DNA of 64,000 nucleotides from Halolactibacillus alkaliphilus (GTDB taxonomy: Bacteria > Bacillota > Bacilli > Bacillales > Amphibacillaceae), in contig NZ_FOWN01000004.1 of the NCBI RefSeq assembly GCF_900115465.1, positions 1 through 64,000 on the forward strand. The letters run 5' to 3'. A model generated the notes under the pieces. That model was not told the origin of the DNA. It searched no databases and saw only the letters and a list, made by a program, of their open reading frames with translations. The translations under genes and the position numbers were made by a program. Positions 1 through 8,844 of the stretch are shown here, one piece after another (the first letter of the stretch is position 1; each line of letters opens with the position of its first letter).

Positions 1-265
1 GTTCAGTGAATACTTTACTTTCACAAGACATGTTGGTACAAAACCATTTTTTACTTCTCAGATAAATGCGTACCGCCTTATTTTGAATAGGTAAATCATC
101 AATCACCCTTGTGTAATGACTATGCGCGCGACAACTTTTCTGATGGCAATGCGGGCATGTGGCGCTTTTTGATTCTATAAACGCCACAACATGAATACTA
201 TCGGTTTCTTCTGATATTGATACGATGTGAATATGAGGGTCAAGTGTCGTGATAGAATGAAGCAT
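1..265 (-). CDS. ISL3-family transposase, N-terminal part (cut by window edge)
   Basis: The reverse strand reads an open frame from an ATG at 265 to base 1 without a stop, about 88 codons. The N-terminus contains a CPHC zinc-finger half followed by an S-R-H-S-x-Y-x-R run, then DLP and a K-W-F-C motif; this order is typical of the N-terminal zinc-binding region of ISL3-family transposases. A purine-rich ribosome site (complement of TCACCCCTTT at 271-280) sits just upstream. The catalytic DDE region would lie outside the window, so intactness cannot be judged. It is divergent from the glycoside hydrolase, and its arrival may explain that gene's damaged 5' end. Confidence 0.8.
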   Translation of the reverse strand, partial: MLHSITTLDPHIHIVSISEETDSIHVVAFIESKSATCPHCHQKSCRAHSHYTRVIDDLPIQNKAVRIYLRSKKWFCTNMSCESKVFTE

Positions 266-375
266 AACAATCACCCCTTTCACTATCCTATACCCTGTTT
301 TGGATACTCCATATCCCCAAAGTTGCGTAAGAACCAAAAAAACCTTATCATTTAGATCAAGAAAGTATTGCATGG

Positions 376-2082
376 GTGAAAGAGACCATCGACAATATGA
401 CCATTGAAGAAAAAATCGGGCAATTATTCATTAATATGGGTTCAGAAAGAACGGAAGACTATTTAACGGGTGTATTAAATAATTATCATATTGCCGGCGT
501 AAGGTATAACCCTGGAACAGCAGAAGAAGTGTATGATCAAAATAAGATATTACAAGAGAACAGTAAAATTCCACTACTCATTGCAGCAAATACGGAGTCA
601 GGCGGAAATGGTGCATGTAAAGACGGGACATATGTAGGTTACGAAGTTAAAATAGCCGCGACCAATGATGTGCGATACGCTTATGAACTAGGACGAATCT
701 CTGGTGTTGAAGCTTCAGCAATCGGTTGTAACTGGAGTTTTGCTCCTATCGTTGATTTAAACCGTAATTGGCGCAATCCCATTATATCAACACGTACTTG
801 GGGACAAGATGTAGATTTAACGATTGAAATGTCCCTTGCTTATATGAAAGGGATCACAGAAAGCGGGATTGCTCCAGCTGCTAAGCACTTTCCAGGTGAC
901 GGTATTGATGAAAGGGATCAACATTTATCTTTTAGTGTAAATGATTATTCAACAGATATGTGGGATGCGACGTTTGGAAAAGTATATGGCGCCTTGTTTG
1001 ATGCTGGACTGCCTTCCATTATGGCCGGTCATATCTCGCTACCAGAATACGTGAAACATTTTAAGCCTGATGCGACGATTCAGGAACAAATACTCCCAGC
1101 GACATTAAACAAGTATATTTTAACGGATTTATTAAGAGAAAAAATGGGCTTTAATGGTCTAGTTGTTACGGACGCAAGTCACATGGTTGCGATGACAGCA
1201 TCAATGAAGAGAAAAGATATGTTACCAACAGCTATTGCTGCAGGATCTGATCTCTTTTTATTCTTCAATGATCCAGATGAAGATTTCCAGTGGATGCTGG
1301 AAGGATATCAAGAGGGAATAATCACAGACGAACGTCTAGAAGAAGCACTCACACGTATATTAGGTACAAAAGCAGCTTTAGGACTTCATAAAAAAGCTAA
1401 AACAGAACTTCTACCGGATAAAGAGACAGCTATGGCAACCATTGGCTTGCCAGAAAATCAGCGCATAGCAGAAGAAGTAGCCGATAAAGCGATCACACTG
1501 GTAAAAGATAATGAAGGGATCTTCCCACTAAATGTTAATCAATCACCTCGTGTATTACTTGTAAATGTCGAAGGTCATAAAGGTGGGTTTGGTGCACTCA
1601 TAGGTTCAGAAAGTGTTCGACCTGTCGATACGTTAAAAGGTATTCTTGAAGAAGAGGGCTTTGACGTTTCTATTTGGGAATCAACGGAAGAACGGATAAA
1701 TAAATTACCAGAAGCTGAACGTGCTCAAGCGGTTGCCAATGTGTATGCACAAAAACGTCCGATTAAGGAAATGGTTGATCAATATGACGTGATTATTAAT
1801 GTGGCATCGGTTCAACCGAATACAGATCAGCGTATCCAGTGGCCGGCATCAAAAGGTACGCCAGACATTCCGTTTTATGTTCATGAAATCCCGACTATTT
1901 TTATCGCCGTTCAAGCGCCTAATCATTTGGCTGATGTGCCACAAGTTCAAACCTTTATCAATACGTATGATTCTAAACCATTTACTTTAAAAGCATTAGT
2001 TGAAAAGATGATGGGACGTTCTCCATTTACTGGTGTGTCACCTGTCGATGCATTTTGTGGTTTCGTAGATACACGTTATTAA
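376..2082 (+). CDS. Glycoside hydrolase family 3 protein (beta-N-acetylhexosaminidase/beta-glucosidase type)
   Basis: The 568-residue frame carries the family 3 N-terminal TIM-barrel domain with KHFPGDG at residues 170-176 and VVTDA at 263-267, whose Asp is the expected nucleophile; a D-Q-H triad follows KHFPGDG in the place of the NagZ-type acid/base loop. A second alpha/beta domain follows from about residue 350. It probably removes terminal beta-linked sugars in the cytoplasm, as no signal peptide is seen. The GTG at 376 has no convincing ribosome site, and the frame stays open upstream to 331 with residues (Y-H-L-D-Q-E-S-I-A-W) that look like the normal family N-terminus. The gene may therefore have lost its true start through a one-base change near 328-333. 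Substrate unknown. Confidence 0.82.
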   Translation: MKETIDNMTIEEKIGQLFINMGSERTEDYLTGVLNNYHIAGVRYNPGTAEEVYDQNKILQENSKIPLLIAANTESGGNGACKDGTYVGYEVKIAATNDVRYAYELGRISGVEASAIGCNWSFAPIVDLNRNWRNPIISTRTWGQDVDLTIEMSLAYMKGITESGIAPAAKHFPGDGIDERDQHLSFSVNDYSTDMWDATFGKVYGALFDAGLPSIMAGHISLPEYVKHFKPDATIQEQILPATLNKYILTDLLREKMGFNGLVVTDASHMVAMTASMKRKDMLPTAIAAGSDLFLFFNDPDEDFQWMLEGYQEGIITDERLEEALTRILGTKAALGLHKKAKTELLPDKETAMATIGLPENQRIAEEVADKAITLVKDNEGIFPLNVNQSPRVLLVNVEGHKGGFGALIGSESVRPVDTLKGILEEEGFDVSIWESTEERINKLPEAERAQAVANVYAQKRPIKEMVDQYDVIINVASVQPNTDQRIQWPASKGTPDIPFYVHEIPTIFIAVQAPNHLADVPQVQTFINTYDSKPFTLKALVEKMMGRSPFTGVSPVDAFCGFVDTRY

Positions 2083-2118
2083 AGTAAAACAAGTGACAAA
2101 GATAACTTACTCAATACA

Positions 2119-2160
2119 GTCACACCGCCCTGTTAAAGTTTGCAGGGGGGTGACTTTTTA
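2119..2160 (+). terminator. Rho-independent terminator after the GH3 gene
   Basis: GTCAC...GCCCTG and GCAGGG...GGTGAC arms pair with small bulges around a TTAAAGTTT loop and are followed by CTTTTTA. It lies 37 bases after the hydrolase stop. Confidence 0.7.
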
Positions 2161-2295
2161 GTTTATGTTGATAATAACCAGTAGATTGATTTTTTTGTTA
2201 ATATCTGTTTCACTTGTATCAAGTGAGACGAGGTTGTTGGCTCAATCTATCACAACGTATACAACGTGTTGGTTTGAAGGAGGGGGTTATCAACG

Positions 2296-2355
2296 AACGC
2301 CTAGAAAACCCAACGGGCTTGACCTTGGGGTGAATAGGCGTTTTCTTTTTGTGTG
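2296..2355 (+). ncRNA. Possible structured RNA ending in a U-rich tract
   Basis: In the 415-base gap before the cupin gene, AACGCCTA (2296-2303) pairs perfectly with TAGGCGTT (2335-2342). Inside it, ACCCAA (2308-2313) pairs with TTGGGGT (2325-2331, one bulge), leaving a purine-rich GAAA/GAA internal loop and an 11-base apical loop. TTTTCTTTTT follows. This is more ordered than a plain terminator. It could be the 3' end of a small RNA, a leader element or just a terminator; I do not recognise a known riboswitch class. No other credible gene is seen in 2161-2497. Confidence 0.4.
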
Positions 2356-2497
2356 TTTTTATGTGAGTAGCTACGCTACCTCATGTTTTTTAAGTTTACA
2401 TATGCGCAATCTGTATACGTCTTGTCGTGAGTGTCTACTTGTACTATCATAAAAGAGTAACAGAATAAAACTCAAGTTATAGAAAGAAGGACATTTT

Positions 2498-2977
2498 ATG
2501 AAAAGAAGTGACGAGCTTATCCAAAAACTAAATTTAAACCCTCACCCAGAAGGGGGATATTATGCATCAATATTTAAAGGGGATACACCTGAATCGAATG
2601 CTTTGCGACCACAGTATACGAGTATTTACTTTTTACTAAAAGAAAATGACCGATCACACTTTCACCAGTTAACAGCTGATGAGCTTTGGTATTTCCATGA
2701 AGGGTCAGCTCTTACAATTCATATGATAGAGCCGTCTGGATTATATCGAACAGAAACACTTGGTCTTGACATCGCAAAAGGTGAAAGACCGCAAGTACTT
2801 GTTAAAAAGGGGACAATCTTTGGTTCAACTGTAAATGGGGACTATGGTTTAGTTGGGTGTATGGTTTCTCCTGGTTTTTGTTTTGATGATTTTACATTAT
2901 TTACTGAAAAAGAGTTGTTGGAACGCTATCCACAACACGTGTCAATCATTAAACAACTAACAATCAAAGATAGCTAA
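2498..2977 (+). CDS. Cupin_5 (DUF985) domain protein
   Basis: The 159-residue protein starts at an ATG with AGAAAGAAGG upstream. The N-terminus has L-x-x-H-P-E-G-G-Y-Y, followed by the S-x-x-Y-F-L-L stretch, a F-H-x-L-x-x-D-E-x-W-x-F-H-x-G metal-site region at residues 55-69 and the C-terminal V-x-P-G-F-x-F-x-D-F motif. This is the complete DUF985 cupin pattern and the usual family length. The family is a single-domain beta-barrel with no agreed enzymatic role; a sugar or small-molecule binding or isomerase role is only suspected. The gene stands alone between the structured element at 2296 and a bidirectional terminator at 3012. Confidence 0.85.
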   Translation: MKRSDELIQKLNLNPHPEGGYYASIFKGDTPESNALRPQYTSIYFLLKENDRSHFHQLTADELWYFHEGSALTIHMIEPSGLYRTETLGLDIAKGERPQVLVKKGTIFGSTVNGDYGLVGCMVSPGFCFDDFTLFTEKELLERYPQHVSIIKQLTIKDS

Positions 2978-3011
2978 GGCGTATTTAAAATAACGATCAC
3001 AAATAATAGAG

Positions 3012-3068
3012 AGCACGTATACCTCTGACGAGTGTCATTCACCTGTCAGAAGTATACGTGCTTATTTT
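3012..3068. terminator. Bidirectional terminator between cupin and flavoprotein genes
   Basis: AGCACGTATACCTCTGAC (3012-3029) and GTCAGAAGTATACGTGCT (3044-3061) form a stem of about 17 pairs with T-rich flanks. It serves the two convergent genes on either side. Confidence 0.85.
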
Positions 3069-3076
3069 TCTATTGA

Positions 3077-4108
3077 TCAATGATAATCAGTTAAGTCCAA
3101 TACAGTTTTTTTACCTGTAAGGTAATGTGCCACTTCGCGACCAATTACAGGTGCAGCGGTTAATCCAGAGGACCCTAAGCCGTTAACGACAAATAGCTGT
3201 CCGCTAGGACCGATATAAGGCAAGTTTTCATCCGTCAAAGGACGAAAACCGATGGAGGAAATTCCCTTTTTCAGTGGTGTTTCTTTAAAGTATCGCTTGA
3301 TTTGCGTAAACAAATAGTCTCTATTTTCCGGAGAATCATTCATATTAAAAGATGTCGTGTCTTCATGGGTTGTACCAATCATATAATGATTTTTTGTAGT
3401 TGGAACAATATACATTGGACCAAGTCCCATAACAACAGGGGCAACGTCAGCTAGTGGGGCTTCGTGTAACATTACTTCCAATAGTTCTGCTCTTTGATGC
3501 CTTACTTGAGGTGTAGCTGCATATTCATTAGACCACGCACCAGCGGTATAAATGATGGTTCCGTCTAACGTTTGTGGATTAACAGATTGGGTATGCCATT
3601 GCCCACCGAGTTGAATAATGGCTTGTTTTAAAGCTGTTAATAGTGAAAAGCCATTGACTTGAGCACCGCCTTCAACGTAAACGGCAGGGTATTCTGTAGT
3701 CATACTTGGATGATACGTTGTTAGTTCCTCTGCAGTAAGTTTTAACACCTTCCCCATTTCAGGTGCTTCTTTTTGTTTGGCCTTAATCCGTTCATAAGCA
3801 AGACCTTGGATATAATCATCTTTAAATAAGCAAAGTGCGCCTCTTTGTCGATACCCTGTTTGCATGTCTGTTAGAGCCTCCAATTCATCAATGAATTGTG
3901 GATAGTACTTTGCGCCTTCTTTCACAAGACGATACCATTTTTTATTTCGCCGTTGACTTGTCCAAGGACAAATAATTCCAGCAGAAGCTTTTGTTGCTTG
4001 GCCGATGTCATCTCTGTCATAAATAAAGACCTTTTGATTTAATTGTAATAAGTGATAGGCAATACTCGCCCCGGCAATGCCAGCACCGATAATATGATAC
4101 GTTGTCAT
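3077..4108 (-). CDS. FAD-dependent oxidoreductase, glycine oxidase/DAO type
   Basis: The 343-residue protein begins with a Rossmann GxGxxG (G8-A-G10-I-A-G13) followed by S-I-A-Y-H-L-L and an acidic residue ending strand two, the FAD-binding signature of the DAO superfamily. The C-terminus has the G-F-R-P-L-T-D-E-x-L-P-Y-I-G-P and V-N-G-L-G-S-S-G-L-T motifs that close the FAD site in ThiO/glycine-oxidase-like proteins. It is expected to oxidise a small amino acid or imino acid in the cytoplasm, giving H2O2. No thiamine genes are nearby, so a ThiO role is not supported by context. The stop lies close to the shared terminator at 3012. Confidence 0.8.
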   Translation of the reverse strand: MTTYHIIGAGIAGASIAYHLLQLNQKVFIYDRDDIGQATKASAGIICPWTSQRRNKKWYRLVKEGAKYYPQFIDELEALTDMQTGYRQRGALCLFKDDYIQGLAYERIKAKQKEAPEMGKVLKLTAEELTTYHPSMTTEYPAVYVEGGAQVNGFSLLTALKQAIIQLGGQWHTQSVNPQTLDGTIIYTAGAWSNEYAATPQVRHQRAELLEVMLHEAPLADVAPVVMGLGPMYIVPTTKNHYMIGTTHEDTTSFNMNDSPENRDYLFTQIKRYFKETPLKKGISSIGFRPLTDENLPYIGPSGQLFVVNGLGSSGLTAAPVIGREVAHYLTGKKTVLDLTDYH

Positions 4109-4233
4109 GTTGTTTCCTCGCTCTCAAAAAAAGTGTCGAAACATTTGAATAAGATAGGTATTATGTCACAAAAAATCGTTAATAAAAATAATTAATTTTG
4201 TGAGAAGTAGGTGAAATGTTGGGTAAATTACGT

Positions 4234-4239
4234 TATAAT
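4234..4239 (+). promoter_or_regulatory. Probable -10 element upstream of the GGDEF gene
   Basis: A TATAAT lies about 150 bases before the ATG at 4387. No convincing -35 box is seen at the proper distance, so the assignment is weak. The remaining leader is AT-rich. Confidence 0.3.
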
Positions 4240-4386
4240 GGAAACGATTGAATGATTTATATAATTTATTTTAAAAAAAGTTTTATAAAATAAATGTCAA
4301 GAAGCTATATAGTCGACTACTAATCTAACATGGAATCATTGTTCAAACAAGCAACAAATGTTGATGTTAAATAAAGGAGACGCGCC

Positions 4387-5478
4387 ATGTTATCCCATAA
4401 TGAATTACATATTGACTTAAAGGTCTGGATGAATAAAATCATTTCTATCTACTGGTTGATGATTGGCCTTGCTTTTATCGGTCAAATTTTAGGTCTGATT
4501 ATGAATGAAATATATCAACTTTATCCATTTGAAAGCTTCCTTACTTACAAAGTCCTTTTACCAACGGGCACACAAGTCTTGCTTATGTTAATCGTCCAAT
4601 ATTTGATTAAAGTAAAAGAGCTTTACAAACCGAAGTTACTCACTGTCTTCGGTACACTATCTGCTTGGATTACAGCCTATACACATGCGACTGTACCAGG
4701 TTTGCAAGTCCTGTTTGTAATTTTACTTGCAGTAAATCTGATCTATTTTGGTAAAGAAGAATTACGTTTTAGTTTTATCACAAATATGTTAGCGTTAACT
4801 TTTCTGTATATTTTTCCAGATGTTAGGTTAGCAACAACAATCTTTGAGCGTTTCGCTTACTTCTTTATCTTAATCGCTGCATATCAGGTCTTTTCACTCG
4901 TATTAGATCGAGGAACGGACATATTAGACGTCCTAAAAAGGTCCAATGAACAAGAACGTTCATTAATGGTTCGTAGTGCCATGATGGAAAGATTAACGAA
5001 AGTTGACCCATTAACAGAATTATATAATCACCGGACTTTTTATGAATACCTTGATTTCTTATACGATCAGAGCATTCATTATAATATGCCGCTTCAGCTT
5101 GCGATTGTCGATATTGATAACTTTAAATCAATCAATGATACGTATGGTCATGATGTAGGCGATATTATTCTTAAGCGTGTCGCACGATTAATTGAAGACA
5201 GTGTGACGGAGAATGAAATTGTTGCTCGATATGGTGGTGAAGAGTTTGCGGTGCTTTTAACGAGTAAATCCATCAATGACAGTTATGCCTTGATTGAATC
5301 TATCCGATTAAAAATTGCAAACATGACAAATGATGAGATTAACAGTCCAATTACGGTCAGTATAGGCTTTCAACCATTATCAAAAGACTTAACACAGACA
5401 CAGTTTTTTAAACGAGCTGATGAACTATTATACCAAGCGAAACAAAATGGTAAAAACCAAGTCGCTGTTTCTATTTGA
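4387..5478 (+). CDS. Membrane-anchored diguanylate cyclase (GGDEF)
   Basis: Residues 1-180 form about six hydrophobic membrane segments with short loops. A helical linker (to about 200) leads to the GGDEF domain, whose signature GGEEF is at about residues 282-286. D-P-L-T-x-L-Y-N and the D-I-D-N-F-K-x-I-N-D-T-Y-G-H metal/GTP motif are intact, so it should make cyclic di-GMP at the membrane. The position normally holding the RxxD inhibitory site, five residues before GGEEF, reads TENE, so product feedback at the I-site is probably absent. The start has AAGGAGA upstream. There is no EAL domain and no sensor I can name. Confidence 0.88.
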   Translation: MLSHNELHIDLKVWMNKIISIYWLMIGLAFIGQILGLIMNEIYQLYPFESFLTYKVLLPTGTQVLLMLIVQYLIKVKELYKPKLLTVFGTLSAWITAYTHATVPGLQVLFVILLAVNLIYFGKEELRFSFITNMLALTFLYIFPDVRLATTIFERFAYFFILIAAYQVFSLVLDRGTDILDVLKRSNEQERSLMVRSAMMERLTKVDPLTELYNHRTFYEYLDFLYDQSIHYNMPLQLAIVDIDNFKSINDTYGHDVGDIILKRVARLIEDSVTENEIVARYGGEEFAVLLTSKSINDSYALIESIRLKIANMTNDEINSPITVSIGFQPLSKDLTQTQFFKRADELLYQAKQNGKNQVAVSI

Positions 5479-5479
5479 A

Positions 5480-5509
5480 AAAGTAGCACATTTTTGTGCT
5501 GCTTTTTTT
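5480..5509 (+). terminator. Terminator after the GGDEF gene
   Basis: AAAGTAGCACA and TGTGCTGCTTT pair around a short T-rich loop and continue into a run of seven T. Confidence 0.8.
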
Positions 5510-5584
5510 GATGGACATACCCAAGTGAAGGAAAAGATGATATGATAGGTTTGCTAAAGTGACTATGAGCTAGGAGGAAATAGA

Positions 5585-6973
5585 GTGACAAAAACAACAT
5601 ATGAAACAACCATTGATTATCTTGATAAAAAAGGATCGGGGCGTGCTGTTGTATGGCGTGATACCGGAAAAGAAAATCCAAAGAAACTTAAATTAACTAT
5701 TCCACAAACGATACCCAATGAGAAAGTACAAGTCCATGTTGACGGTGAAGGGAAAAGGTGGATTAAAACAGATTATACGACGTTACTTGAACCTTCGAGT
5801 GAACGGGTAACACCTGATTGCCCACATTTTGAATTATGTGGCGGGTGTGTTTGGCAACACTGGTCCTATAATGGTCAATTGAATGAAAAAACGCGGTATG
5901 TAAAAGAAATGGTTAAGAACAATGGCTTTGATCCAGCCCTAGTTGAAGAAACAGTCGGTGTTGAAGGCGAGCCGTATCGTTATAGAAATAAGATGGAGTT
6001 TACATTTTCAAAAGAAGGTCATTTAGGTCTGCATGAACAAGGGAATTTCAGAAAGATAATTCCTTTAGAAACGTGTTTAATCGCCGGTAAAGAAATGGTT
6101 GATTATGCGATGGAAGTTCAGCAGTGGGCAAGTGCATTTAATTTATCAGGTTATGATAAAGATACACATGAAGGTCTATTAAGACACCTTATGGTAAGAC
6201 AATCATTCTATACAGGCGAAGTGATGCTTGGTTTATTTGCTGCTGAAGCACCGACAGGCGCTTTAACTGAAGCAAAAGAAGCTCTTATAAAACGCATAGA
6301 AGAAAAGTGCCCAAATGTTAAAAGTCTGATGTGGTTTGAAAATAAAGATTGGGGAGATCGTACACAAGCAGAGGAGCAATATATCTTAAGTGGCCGTGAT
6401 TTTATTTATGATGAAATGTTTGGCTTTAAATACCGTCTTTGGTTTGATACCTTCTTCCAAACCAATCCTAAACAAGCAGAAACATTAGTGAATTTAGCGA
6501 TTGAAATGGCACAACCAAAACAAACGGAAAAAATGATTGATCTTTTCTGTGGTGTAGGGACTTTCTCCTTGCCATTCGCAGAAAAAGTGGGTGAGTTGGC
6601 AGGGATTGAAATTGTTGAAACATCTATCGCTTCAGCAAAACGCAATGCTTTGGATAACGGTATTCATAACACAACTTTCCTAGCGAAAGATGCAAGACAT
6701 GGGATTGATCAAATGTTAACCTCGTTTGGTATTCCGGAATTATTATTACTCGACCCACCGCGCTCTGGTGCAGGAGGAAAAGTCATGAGACGAATTGGTC
6801 GTGCAAAGCCAGAGCGTATTGTGTATGTGTCTTGTAACCCTGAAACATTTGCGTCGGACATTAAAGAACTTGTCCCATTCGGCTACGAGCTGGTACGTGT
6901 CCAACCTGTGGATATGTTCCCTCATACGCCTCATGTGGAGTTGGTAGCATTGATGTCTAGGGTGGATGAATAA
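5585..6973 (+). CDS. rlmD: 23S rRNA (uracil-C5)-methyltransferase RlmD/RlmCD
   Basis: The 462-residue protein has an N-terminal TRAM-like RNA-binding region (about 1-65), then the C-x5-C-x2-C iron-sulfur ligands (C79, C85, C88). The SAM-binding core has D-L-F-C-G-V-G-T-F-S. L-L-D-P-P-R-S-G and Y-V-S-C-N-P-E-T carry the catalytic cysteine and base. It methylates uridines of 23S rRNA using SAM; Gram-positive homologues often do both U747 and U1939 (RlmCD). The start is a GTG with TAGGAGG nine bases upstream. It is the last core gene before the accessory island. Confidence 0.93.
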   Translation: MTKTTYETTIDYLDKKGSGRAVVWRDTGKENPKKLKLTIPQTIPNEKVQVHVDGEGKRWIKTDYTTLLEPSSERVTPDCPHFELCGGCVWQHWSYNGQLNEKTRYVKEMVKNNGFDPALVEETVGVEGEPYRYRNKMEFTFSKEGHLGLHEQGNFRKIIPLETCLIAGKEMVDYAMEVQQWASAFNLSGYDKDTHEGLLRHLMVRQSFYTGEVMLGLFAAEAPTGALTEAKEALIKRIEEKCPNVKSLMWFENKDWGDRTQAEEQYILSGRDFIYDEMFGFKYRLWFDTFFQTNPKQAETLVNLAIEMAQPKQTEKMIDLFCGVGTFSLPFAEKVGELAGIEIVETSIASAKRNALDNGIHNTTFLAKDARHGIDQMLTSFGIPELLLLDPPRSGAGGKVMRRIGRAKPERIVYVSCNPETFASDIKELVPFGYELVRVQPVDMFPHTPHVELVALMSRVDE

Positions 6974-6978
6974 GAAGT

Positions 6979-7128
6979 GTTGATAGAATAAGGTTTATAG
7001 GGTTTCGCCTATGTTTATTTTATGTGAATAAACGGGTGGAATCCTTTTTGTTATTGGCTTTAGAAAGACTGGAATTTAGGGTTGAGTTGATAGAATAGAT
7101 TTTGGATAGGGGAGTTGACAGGATAGAT
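6979..7128 (+). repeat. Island intergenic element, copy X (hairpin plus tandem 15-base motifs)
   Basis: GTTGATAGAATA at 6979 precedes a long hairpin: GGGTTTCGCC (starting about 7001) pairs with GGTGGAATCC, and TGTTTATT with AATAAACG, ending in TTTTT near 7053. Two related 15-mers then follow at 7086 (GTTGATAGAATAGAT) and 7114 (GTTGACAGGATAGAT). The same arrangement recurs at 10026-10340 and 12700-12936. The hairpin can also serve as the rlmD terminator. Element function unknown. Confidence 0.6.
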
Positions 7129-7237
7129 AAATGGAGAAAATCGTGTTATATTTAGACTAACTAACATTGCGAAAAACACACTAAATATGATTAGTTTAAG
7201 TTTGATATTTTCAATACGATTTCTGGAGGATAAGAAA

Positions 7238-8173
7238 ATGTCTGATAGTCGAAGGGTTCATTTCATTCCACCAAGACCTGCGAAACGTAACAAAAAAGTG
7301 GGGATATATTGTCGTGTCAGCTCAAACAGCATGGAACAATTAAATAGTCTAACAAACCAAGTGTCTGCACTTACACGATTAATAGCGGCTACACCGAATT
7401 GGTTGCTTGTTGACACATATATAGATATTGCATCAGGGAAAACAGGGTCTAAACGTAAAGAATTTATACGTATATTAGAAGATTGTCAGGCAAAAAACAT
7501 AGAAATAGTTATAACTAAAAATATAAGTCGATTTGGTCGTGATACGGTTGAAGTGCTAGAGTCACTTCATAAGCTGAGAGAATATAATGTTCGTGTAATA
7601 TTTGAACAAGAAGGACTTGATACAGCCGATACAGATAGTGAACTGATGATTTCGATTATCGAATCTATTGCACAAACGGAAAATGAATCTCGTAGTGAAA
7701 ATATTAAATGGGGTTACAGACGCCATGCAGCACAAGGTACGTCAAAATTATACAACCGAAAATGTTGTGGCTATGAAAATGACACAGCAGGAGAACTAAT
7801 CATTAAGAAAGATGAAGCTAAAAATGTCCGATTAATTTTTGAACTGTATTTATGCGGGCTTAGCATTATTGGTATAAAGAGGGAGTTAGAAAAACGAGGA
7901 ATTAAAACACCAACCGGAAAAGAAAAATGGAGCAAAAGAACAATTGATGTCATGCTGAGCAATGAGAAATATATTGGTCTAGTAAGGTTACTCAATGTAG
8001 GAGAACATCAAGAGCATTATGTGTCTGAAAACAATCATCCAGCAATCATTTCAAAAGAGCAATTTGAAGCGGTGCAGATTGAGAAGAAAAAAAGAAGTAA
8101 TGTTGTGAAAACTGAAGGTGGTAATAAGAGGAGGAGTAGAAAGTACAGTAGCAAGATAATAAAAGAAAAGTAA
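7238..8173 (+). CDS. Short serine recombinase (resolvase plus Recombinase domain)
   Basis: I choose the ATG at 7238, preceded by CTGGAGGA at 7223-7229, giving 311 residues. The N-terminal resolvase domain has Y-C-R-V-S-S (catalytic Ser) near residue 25-30, S-R-F-G-R-D for the active-site arginines, and E-N-E-S-R-S-E at the start of the long helix. A Recombinase (PF07508-like) DNA-binding domain follows to about residue 280, and the protein ends in a basic K-Y-S-S-K tail. It lacks the zinc ribbon and coiled coil of long serine integrases. The tail is shared with the fragment at 8850-9170, so this looks like a natural end rather than a truncation. It may move or rearrange the cassettes downstream. 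Confidence 0.85.
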   Translation: MSDSRRVHFIPPRPAKRNKKVGIYCRVSSNSMEQLNSLTNQVSALTRLIAATPNWLLVDTYIDIASGKTGSKRKEFIRILEDCQAKNIEIVITKNISRFGRDTVEVLESLHKLREYNVRVIFEQEGLDTADTDSELMISIIESIAQTENESRSENIKWGYRRHAAQGTSKLYNRKCCGYENDTAGELIIKKDEAKNVRLIFELYLCGLSIIGIKRELEKRGIKTPTGKEKWSKRTIDVMLSNEKYIGLVRLLNVGEHQEHYVSENNHPAIISKEQFEAVQIEKKKRSNVVKTEGGNKRRSRKYSSKIIKEK

Positions 8174-8190
8174 AGAAAGGTGGAACAGTC

Positions 8191-8841
8191 ATGTCGGAGC
8201 CAATGGTAATAGCCCTGATTAGTGCAGGCGCAACTTTAATAGTCACTGTAGTAACATCGATTTTAAATGTACGTACAGAAGTGTTTAGAAACAAATTTAA
8301 CACACATCAAAAAAGACTAGAAACCAAGAAGGAAAACTTAAATAATGTATATAGACAATTAATCTCTATAATTAATCTTTATCCAAGTTCATCGCCAAAT
8401 GATATTTTGAAACATATCGAGTATGCACCCGGTTATTCAATGGAATACTATGATGCAGTTTTAAGAAGTCTTGATCATCAAAGTGAAAATTTAAAAAAAC
8501 AGTTAAATACAAATAATATAAATTATGAACAGAAATCTCATTTAGAAATTGAAATATCAAATCGTGAATATGCTAAAAATAAAATATCGGAAAATAAAAA
8601 AAGATATAATATTGCTAAAGCAGAGTATGAGAAATTTTGTAAAGCTGACAAGGTAGTATTTGATCTTTATGCTGGACAGGAAGTAAGAAATTCTCTTGTT
8701 TCATTTGAAGTTGTTATTCATAACGTGTTTATTTCAGGTGAAAATGCAGGTGAAGAGAGTGATCCGATAAATAATTTAATTCGTGCATCCCGTAGAAGTT
8801 TAATAAATAGTATGCGGAGTGACCTTGGTATAACTGATTAA
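8191..8841 (+). CDS. Unknown protein with N-terminal membrane anchor and coiled coil
   Basis: The 216-residue protein starts 17 bases after the recombinase stop, with AAAGGTGG upstream. Residues 3-25 form one hydrophobic helix. The rest is charged and helical, with long heptad-like stretches around 30-150 rich in Lys, Glu and Asn, so a single-pass anchor with a cytoplasmic coiled coil is likely. I recognise no enzymatic motif. It sits between the full recombinase and the duplicated recombinase 3' end, that is, in a cargo position. The composition is very AT-rich compared with the core genes. An anti-phage or stress role is possible but unsupported. Confidence 0.6.
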   Translation: MSEPMVIALISAGATLIVTVVTSILNVRTEVFRNKFNTHQKRLETKKENLNNVYRQLISIINLYPSSSPNDILKHIEYAPGYSMEYYDAVLRSLDHQSENLKKQLNTNNINYEQKSHLEIEISNREYAKNKISENKKRYNIAKAEYEKFCKADKVVFDLYAGQEVRNSLVSFEVVIHNVFISGENAGEESDPINNLIRASRRSLINSMRSDLGITD

Positions 8842-8844
8842 ATT

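Noticed and set aside
1-265. Calling the ISL3 transposase truncated
   Set aside because: The frame is cut by the window edge, so its 3' state is unknown.
2165-2452. 95-codon open frame after the GH3 gene
   Set aside because: No ribosome site, odd composition, and it runs through the hairpin and T-run at 2296-2355.
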